Both the position numbers and the translations under genes were made by a program. The notes beneath the pieces were generated by a model. It was not told the DNA's origin, ran no database searches, and saw nothing but the letters and a program-made list of their open reading frames with translations. 64,000 nucleotides of DNA from Miscanthus floridulus (lineage: Eukaryota; Streptophyta; Magnoliopsida; Poales; Poaceae), in contig NC_089591.1 of the NCBI RefSeq assembly GCF_019320115.1, positions 56,854,078 through 56,918,077 on the forward strand, read 5' to 3'. Shown piece by piece: positions 56,521 to 64,000 of this stretch. Numbering within the stretch: position 1 is the first letter of the stretch; each line of letters begins with the position of its first letter.

Positions 56521-59094
56521 ACTCGTTGCCACCCTATGCTCCCGATGGCCTTGGCCGTGATGCAGGAAGGGGGCTAGCGGAGGAAGCAACCAATACGGTG
56601 GTGCTGCTTGACCGATCGAGCATCGGCGAGGCGGTCAAGACCTCTAGTGGCAGTGGTGTCTCAACTAGCCCCTCCATCTAGGTGCTCGGCCCCTATAAGA
56701 GGCTGACCTGATCAAGGTGAGTTCCAACCTTTCCCCATGAGGGAAGGCCATCGCCGAGCCATCCGCCTAGAAGTGATGCCTCCCAAGCCATGGCCCACCT
56801 ACCGACCTCCTTCACTAGTCTACCCCTCCAACAACAAAAGCTAAGATAAGTCTCATCCTCCTAACCCTCTTGCTTCATTTACCTTTGTTTACTCTATTCA
56901 TTGTCTTCCTTGACCTGAGCCATCCCAATGATGGCTTGGCCGCATCGCAAGATCGACTAAGCTAACCACTTGCTGACCTTTACTAAAGGAGGACCACTAC
57001 AAAAGGCCCCTAAGTGAGGCGAGGATGGGATGAATGGAGCAGGAGAAGTAGGCAAAAGATCAACAAGGCACTAATGGAGAGGCCCCGACCATCATGTTAC
57101 CAGCTATATCCTCTTTCCCCTCTCTTGTGTCCATTCTATTTTTCTTTGCAGCTATCTGCCCATCTCCCGATCCTTCATCAAATCATTTTGCCCCACCACA
57201 TGCTAGTTCGAGGGCCCCCTAGAAGGGGCATCACCGAGGATTCAAGTCTAGCCTACTAGGCTTCAAGGTCGCCCAAAGCAACTGAAAGTGCAAGGGATGC
57301 TTGGGAGATGAGCCCATGTGGCTATAGCCAAGACACTCAGAAGCGTCCCGACCATCGGATGAGTGATGTCTGAGTATCGGTCTTGAGTCGGTCATGGTGA
57401 CCCAACAAGGGAGGCAGTGAGCCCTTGAGCATTGATAGATAGGCTTAGGAACTATAAGAGTGGCTCAGTTGAGAAGCCGAGAATCTCCCCCATGGAGAAC
57501 CAAGCATGCCGGCACGAAGGCCCATCGGGTCCCAAGACCACTGGCCCTTCCATCGACAAAACAAAAAGAACTCGATAGCTGGAGGCACAAGGATCCTTCC
57601 CCTTTCTCGAGGAAGGGTAGCCAGGCAAGGACTCGACAAGCCTCGGTGTCAGGGAGGCGTTGCTAGTAGCAACTTAGGGCAAGATCACGGACGCTTGGGC
57701 CACCGGCGGCAATGGTGGCCTCGGTCGCCCACCCAGCTCCATGGCTCTATAGCTACCTTTATGCCATGCCATCGTCTCCCCATCACTAGAGTCCTTCCAC
57801 CCTCGAAGACGCAGCCGCCCGGTGGACAACACCAGCTCACTCGGAGGGAAGCATCGCACTTCATTGCCACCACCATCACCGCCGAAGAAGATGGATCTAA
57901 AGAAGAAGAGAGGGGCCAGAGGAAAGGATTGAAGACACCGCATCCCTAGGTGGCCTCCCATTAAAGCCAAAGGTGGTGCGCTATGAGCGGCTCTAGGCCC
58001 TCCGATCAGCCATCAGCGGCTACAAAGGACCCTAGGGAACTGGCTAGGCATCCCTTCAATCCCCGCAGCACACCTCTAGGCGGTTGCATGATTATGACCA
58101 TGCAGTAAAGGCAGAGTCAGGGAACCACTAGCGACAAGTCAAGTCCCTGCTCTACTTTCCCCCGAGTGCACCGCCCACTCCACGCACGCCTCCTCGTAGG
58201 ACTTGGGGGAATCCACCTCCCCCCGGGCCCACCAGCTATCATCAACGGCTCGGATCCATGTGCACCAAGTGCCGTGGCTCCTCCTCCACTAGATCTGCTC
58301 CACGTGGCCTCAATGTCCCATCTCCCAAATGAGACAAGATGGTACAGGGGCGCACGCGTGTCATAACTCCTTCACCAGGCACGACGGCCCAGACGCCATC
58401 AACCGCCTACTCAAGGAATCAGTGAATGTGACATGCCCAGAAACCACCCCCTTCGCTAGTAAGGAGGCCCCACAATGGCCTCAGGGTCTATGCTAACTTC
58501 CCAGATGGAGCAGCCTGACTCCCCAATCAATGGGCGCTTGGGTGGCGCATTCCCAAAAACCAACCAACTCCCCGGAGTTGGGTCGGGAGCCGCTGAGTAG
58601 TGGGCCCAATGAGGACCTCCGTCCGAACCTTGATGCGCTCCCACTTCCCTGATCTAAGGCTACATAGGGTCATCCTAGAAGACCAGCTTGAGAGGATCGG
58701 GACCTGTTATCGCAGTCCTCAGAAGGGCGTGGAGCTCCGGATGATCAGACGACCCCGAGCCAGAGCCCATCGCTCTTGATCACCTGACCCACAGTAGGCT
58801 CTAGTTAGAAAGGAGGGTGCCCCTAGGCCAACAGTCGGCAACTCCCAGACAAGTCCACTGAGCTCTCGCTCAAGTCGAAGACCCCTACAACATGGACTCG
58901 TGAAGGGATCAGCATCATCTTCGCTCAGCCTCGATAGCCGATCACCATCCATCACACTGAAGAAGGCCCCAAGCAGGGCACAACACTCGCTAGTAGAAGC
59001 CATCCCTGCTAAGGAGGGTTCGGTCATGAGAAGATGAAATTTAGCCCTTCGTTGCCATCATGCTAGGTGAGGCCATGAAGGGCTCAGAGGCTCT
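56521..59094 (+). other. gypsy copy B 3' region lacking polymerase
   Basis: No RT, RNase H or integrase motifs follow the protease, so pol is deleted. The region is moderately GC-rich with short open frames on both strands (for example 57506-57949) that have low-complexity composition. It ends with a purine-rich stretch, gggctcagaggctct, before the 3' LTR start at 59095. Confidence 0.5.
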
Positions 59095-59204
59095 TGATGA
59101 CAACCTAACATACATGTATGTTAAGCCTTAGGTCCAATGGTTCCCGAACAAAGAAGACCCCCTGACCGACCCCTTCAGGATCAGCCGGGGGCTCAGGGGC
59201 TATG
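59095..59204 (+). repeat. Start of 3' LTR of gypsy copy A/B, interrupted
   Basis: About 110 bp beginning TGATGACAACCTAACATAC matches the start of the copy A 5' LTR (from about 45019). The match breaks at ggggctatg, where the TGAAAG-type LTR is inserted. Confidence 0.65.
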
Positions 59205-61575
59205 TGAAAGGACCTAGGATGCCGCCTAGAGGGGGGGTGAATAGGGGTTTCTAAAAATTAACACCTTTAAATGCGGAAACAATTAGTAAAGGGAGTTTCC
59301 TAAATGGAAACTCCAAATAAGAGTAATACCACCCCTCATAAGTTAGCCACAGAGTATGTAAAAGATACTAAATAAATCTAGGAGCCACAATCCTACAACA
59401 CAACGATTAGCGCAAGGATCAAATAAATTCAGCACTGAGCTCTAATACCGGACGTGTCCGATAGGTATACCAGACGTGCCCAGTATGCACGTGTTCTGTA
59501 GAATAGCCTGGCATAGTGATTAATACCGGACGTGTCTGGTATACACAATTTCTATAGAACAGCCCCAAACTGGCTCACTTCGATTTCTATCTTCAAACCA
59601 AACTGTAGGTATCTACTGGAGATGACAGTAAACACAGAGAACCTGCACAAGAGCTAGAGCAACACAAATATTGAATGAAATGGAAATTGAGACACGATAT
59701 TTGTTTTACCGAAGTTCGGACTCGTTCGAGTCCTACTCTCCGTTGAGGGGGCTACGGGTGACCTAGCAAAGGTCAGCCCTAGAGGGTACCACGAAGGTCA
59801 CTCTAGTCGGAGTCTTTTCCAACTCCTTTTCCTCCTTCCACTAGATGATTCCGAGGTGGCGGAATCGACCGTTACAAACTTTCCGAGGCACACCATAATC
59901 TCTCGGGTGCTCTCCGGCGACGCCTAACTATCTAGGACCAAAGAGTCCAAGAGTAACAAATGCAAATCACAAGATTGACAATATGCACAAGTGCTCAAGT
60001 GGTTGGATTGCTCTCTTTTTGAATTTCACTCAACCCACAATTTGATTTGGCAAATTTGATCAATCACTCACTAAGAGAGGGTTGGGAGAGTTGACAAGGC
60101 TCAAAAACATGTGTGTGTATCAGCAGAATCAGCAGCCTCCAAAGGTGGAGGCTTGGGGGTATTTATAGCCCCCTTGAAAAACTAGTTGTTGCTATGACTT
60201 ACACTGCGCCAACGGTAACTAAGTTACAGTGAAGTTGTGAGGCATTGGAACTCCCGATGAATGCCAGGACTCCCGACTCACATCGAAACTCCCGACTCAC
60301 GTCGGAACTCCTGACCCTCAGCAAATTTGAAAAACATGTAACTGAGTTAAAGTTAGTGAGGTGTCGAAACTCCTGATGCATGCCGGAACTCTCGATCGTC
60401 GCAACTCCCGACTCACGTCGGAACTCCCGACCCTCAAGGCTTTTGAAAACTAGCCGTTGGCCTCTAGTCATGCATACCGGACACGTCCGGTATGGCTAGG
60501 ACAGTGAACTCTCCAAGTCAGTTAAAGCACAAGACGTCGGAACTCTCAACCATTGCTGGGACTCCCGACTGTCGGAACTCCTAACTTACGTCAGAACTTC
60601 CGACGAACCAACCCAAGAACAATAGTTTTTGCACTGCTGGGTAAATACTGGACACGTCTGGTATCAATACCGGACATATCCGGTATTGCCAGACCAGCAA
60701 AGGTAAAGTTAACTCTTTTGTCGCTCAAATACTCAAAACTCATATGGGTTGGCTTGAGCACTTATGAAACATTATCTATCAACATGATGCATCCCTCTTA
60801 ATAGTATGACATACCTATTAAACTCAAGATCAAAGGAAAAATTAATTTATACCACTTGAGTTGATCTCTTTTGAATTGATGCCGTCCCTGCCAATCTTCA
60901 TCAAGTAAGGGTGCTAATCATGTTGATATTGATCTTTTCACTTGAGCATAGCCATCTTCAGCATGTGACTTGATTCCATTCATCAAATTTGAATAATCCC
61001 AAATGTATCAAGTCACTTTCATCAAACACTCCAATAGTGATTTGATCCTCCACATAAATATGAACATCATAGCTTGATTAGTACCTCAACTAAATGCAAG
61101 TACTTCCTTCTTCACCCTAGCTAGGTTCTTCGGCCGCCAAGCCATCACTTGCCCTTCACCCTTGCTTAGTACCTCGAAGCCTTTCCTTGCTATCTTCACC
61201 ATCTCAAGCCATCAAGTCACATCTTGTGTTGAATCATCCATTCATATATTGTTATCTTTTTCATTTTAATTTAGCAAGCTTCATATATGAGACCAATCCA
61301 TATGCAATCCCTTATGTCTCATTAATTAATTCTTACAAGCTTGCTTTCACATAGGACATGGAAATCCCATAATAATTAAGCCTTTGCATGAATTCCATTT
61401 GCATTGTTGTCTTGTGCTTGAACTAGATTGTTTACACAACAACACATCATTTTGACTTTCATTAAGTACCTGTGAGATAACCTATTACCTGTCCACACTT
61501 AGCAAACATGTTAGTCCTTTAATCACGTTGTCATTCAATCATCCAAAACCCACTAAAGGGCTAGATGCTCTTTCA
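59205..61575 (-). repeat. LTR of a minus-strand retrotransposon (TGAAAG...CTTTCA family)
   Basis: On the minus strand it begins TGAAAGAGCATCTAGCCC at 61575 and ends CACCCCCCCTCTAGG...GGTCCTTTCA at 59205. The terminal sequence is shared with the solo LTR at 38449-40430. A polypurine tract, accaaaaagggggagat, lies just upstream on that strand, and TATAAATAC (tatttata at 60160-60167 on plus) may be its promoter. It is therefore the 3' LTR, 2371 bp, of an element whose body continues to higher coordinates and past the window end. It contains a cluster of palindromic ccggacacgtccgg motifs. Confidence 0.7.
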
Positions 61576-61592
61576 ATCTCCCCCTTTTTGGT
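61576..61592 (-). other. Polypurine tract next to the minus-strand 3' LTR
   Basis: On the minus strand accaaaaagggggagat ends directly at TGAAAG. The form is the same as in copia-type elements, such as aagggggagat at about 26050. Confidence 0.7.
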
Positions 61593-62239
61593 GAATGATG
61601 ACAACTTGATTAAAGCTTACAAAATGATATAAACATTTAAACTTTTGGGTTCAATGATTTACGAGAGGCTCCCCCTTAATTTGTGCTTATGATTAGAATT
61701 CACAAAATGACCTCAAATGTCAATTGCACATACTAAAACATATAGGAGACTCCCCCTAAATCATTGCATCCGTGGGGTGCATGTGTGTGTGACAAAGTGA
61801 AACCGTGATGCATATGACAAGATATATCACACAAGAATAAATATAAAGGCATCACATCAAATATTTTCATTCTAGCATGCATAGTCCTTATGAAAATAAA
61901 TATAACACATGTAATTCACACATAGCACTCATTACACATTTTCTCAAGTCCAAAAACCACTAATATATAAATAAAGATAATGTCTCAAGAGACACATAGA
62001 TAAAGCATAAGTCTCATCTCTCACATGATACAATCTATCTCAAATCCAAGATACATCAATGAAGCTCAAAAACAAGAAACTACAGCCTGTAGTACATATC
62101 TTCAGGTACAAAGATAAGCAAATGAAACTATCCTGAAGCTTTAATCAGTCTCTCTCCCCCTTTGTCATCTATCACCACAAAGGTCCAACAATGACATACT
62201 AAGGACAAAGGAGCTACAAGCTGTCACTGGAAACTAAGA
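61593..62239 (-). other. Non-coding 3' internal region of the minus-strand element
   Basis: AT-rich, without an open frame of note, between the end of the gag-like ORF and the polypurine tract. It contains repeated tcccccttaatt and atgacaactt type sequences. Confidence 0.5.
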
Positions 62240-63987
62240 TCACTCATCATCATCATCTCTACCAGCATCCTCGTCATCTGAGTGTGTAACACTGGCTAGA
62301 CGAGAGCCACCCGCACCAGACAGGTCATAGCCACCAGACCCGTAGTAGCCGCCACTACCAGTGAGGTCACTCCACCAGTCAGAAGCATAGTCATCTGTAG
62401 TGTTGGGACGTGGCTGAGAGTGAGTAGGCATATGAGCCTGAAGTGGTAGAGTGTCAGGGTGCTCAGGTGCCTACTGCTGCTATCACTGAATGAACTCAAC
62501 ATACTCTCTATCATATCTGGCCTGCTGTTGCTCCTCAGTCTCAGGCTCACTAGCTGCCTCATCTGATAGTGGAGACCTAGGAGGATCAAGCTCAAGCCTA
62601 GAAGCAATTTGCTTCAAGGTTCGAGTATCCTTTCTCCTAGCCTCCCTCTCGTTCTACTGTCGGGTCTAGATGTCCCGGCACATCCCAAATATGGAGCTGA
62701 AGAGCTTGTAGATAGGCGAGGGAGGACTGCCATGGCGTGAAGAAGAACATGATGAAGCACATGGTGGAGGTGAGGCTCCTACTGGTGCACCACTCCTAGG
62801 TGCATCTACCTCTAGTGCTGCTGCTGCTCCTCCTGGTCCTGCTGGAGGTAACCCTGTCTTAGGCAGATCTACAACAATCTTCAGGGCCTTGTGAATCTTA
62901 TCATACTCGAACATGTGCCCTATCACTTGCTCAATCATATACATGATATAGGGAGCAAAACCACAACCCTTGAGGGGCCTCTCTCCCACGCTCCTGATCT
63001 TGAACCAAATAAAGTCAAACACGCTGAATGGCCGAGCATCAGGTGCCATCCTATGGAGTAGGTTCCTAGAATAATCTGCAATGTTGCCCTTATCTCCACC
63101 CTTGCAGTCTATAGTCTTCCTAAATATCCTGTCTAGGTATCTATAAGTGAGGTGAAGACCTAGAACCTTCCCCACAACTCCTCTCTCACCACCTGGAGGG
63201 TACATGTAGGTGAGCTGCTCAGGAGGTAACACTTGCTCGGTGTGGATCCTGTCCCTCTAGAGGTCATCCTCTGAAAAGCCAAGGTGAGCGGCAAAAACAT
63301 CATAATCAACACTGTACCACTAACCCTCAAGCATCTAGTGCATCCGCCTCTCATCCTCCTCAACGAATAGAGTAGCATAGAACTGAGCTACTACTTTGTG
63401 TTCCAGTCATGCTGGAACTCCATGATCTCATAAACCCCAGTGCACTGGCAAATAGCAATGGCATGATCAACTAAGGCCTTCTGCAACTCTGTAACGTACT
63501 GCCAGTCAATCCATTGAGACCTGGCAATCACTGGGTTCCTAGTGAGAATCACACTAGAGTAGAAGTCCAGGTGAAAAACTGTCTAGAAGCGGTGATCATA
63601 CTGAACCTTAGGTAAGCCTCTTGGATCAACCCTTCGCTCATCTCTAGCTCTCCTGGTCATACCCTTTCCCCTATAGTCAACTCTAGGAACATAAGAGGAC
63701 ACATTGGGCAAACGTGTCTCAAGGAGACCATAATGCATACCCTGACCAGGCTGGTGCTGAACTGGAGGAACTAGCTCCTCCTCCTCAATCTCCTGCTCCT
63801 CATCTAAGCTATCACCATCTGATCCTCTATCAGTGCTCTTCCTCTTTCTTTCTTCTCTAGACTTCACTCTGAACTCATCAGTGTCAGTGTCAGAAGAAGA
63901 GCTCCCTAAACCCTCTACATACTGAGCTGCTGCACTAGAGGCAGCCCTGGTAGACCTCCTGTTGGTCGACTTGAATCCAGGATGCAT
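62240..63987 (-). pseudogene. Retroelement gag-like ORF ('putative plant transposon' type), minus strand
   Basis: Starts MHPGFKSTNRRSTRAASSAA at 63987 with a Ser/Asp/Glu-rich N terminus. After a stop in place of a Gln codon at about 63583 it continues FHLDFYSSVILTRNPVIARS, then YVTELQKALVDHAIAICQCT and YEIMEFQHDWN. A one-base frameshift near 63395 moves the reading to VVAQFYATLFVEEDERRMH and YSVDYDVFAAHLGFSEDDL, then the open segment 62666-63232 (LGLHLTYRYLDRIFRKTIDC, FSVFDFIWFKIRSVGERPLK, GFAPYIMYMIEQVIGHMFEY). The tail is Ser/Gly/Asp-rich and ends DDDDE at 62240. It resembles the domain annotated in grasses as 'putative plant transposon protein'. I cannot assign a biochemical function. Confidence 0.6.
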
Positions 63988-64000
63988 TTCCTGTCTCGCC

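Noticed and set aside
57506..57949. 147-residue plus-strand ORF in gypsy copy B
   Set aside because: It is low-complexity, inside retroelement debris, with no domain and another open frame opposite.
1..64000. CRISPR array, bacterial operon, phage or biosynthetic cluster
   Set aside because: The direct repeats present are contiguous tandem arrays or LTRs without unique spacers, and the coding content is eukaryotic transposons plus one intron-containing plant gene.

Overview
The window reads as a piece of a grass (Poaceae, probably panicoid/andropogonoid) nuclear chromosome. The evidence is Tourist-type MITEs, nested Ty1/copia and Ty3/gypsy retrotransposons with grass-type LTRs and primer sites, a long-TIR Mutator-like element, and one plant-type multi-exon gene with GT-AG introns. 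There are no bacterial-type genes, no tRNA/rRNA genes that I could support and no CRISPR array.

The only convincing host gene is on the minus strand between 29666 and 6798: a SERINC/TMS-family multi-pass membrane protein (plant MEE55-like clade). I could place 12 coding exons with consistent splice phases. Ten are at 26737-29666. The last two are at 6798-7057, because intron 10 has been expanded to about 19.7 kb by a transposon nest. Exon 3 carries one extra base, so the gene as written is frameshifted; everything else adds up to a protein of about 407 residues.

The nest in intron 10 is a Ty1/copia element (7092-26550, 493-bp LTRs, GGAGG target duplication). Its gag is interrupted by a Ty3/gypsy Tat-lineage element (9226-22737, 403-bp LTRs, near-perfect 5-bp duplication). 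The gypsy element has gag, protease, RT, two RNase H regions, integrase, a six-copy 110-bp tandem repeat, and a long antisense ORF on the minus strand. Both elements are decayed by stops that look like C-to-T and G-to-A changes.

Upstream of the host gene is a GC-rich promoter region (29667-30754), then a Mutator-like element (30755-35534) with about 280-bp TIRs and a broken minus-strand transposase. From 36600 to 41958 lies a degraded CCHC zinc-knuckle protein remnant broken up by two related MITEs and a solo LTR (38449-40430). From 41959 onward the sequence is layered retrotransposon debris. It holds a long TGTAAC-type LTR-like block, a Tat-like gypsy with duplicated and rearranged gag-protease segments (45019-59204), a 5.5-kb chromovirus-like LTR (47647-53110), and the 3' LTR (59205-61575) plus minus-strand gag-like ORF (to 64000) of another element that continues out of the window.

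The 5' end (1-6650) is intergenic, with nested MITEs, small tandem repeats and one weak exon-like fragment. I found no undescribed defence or biosynthetic system. The most interesting items are the 19.5-kb intronic insertion with the exon-3 frameshift, the antisense ORF and repeat architecture of the Tat element, and the palindromic motif clusters in the solo-LTR family.
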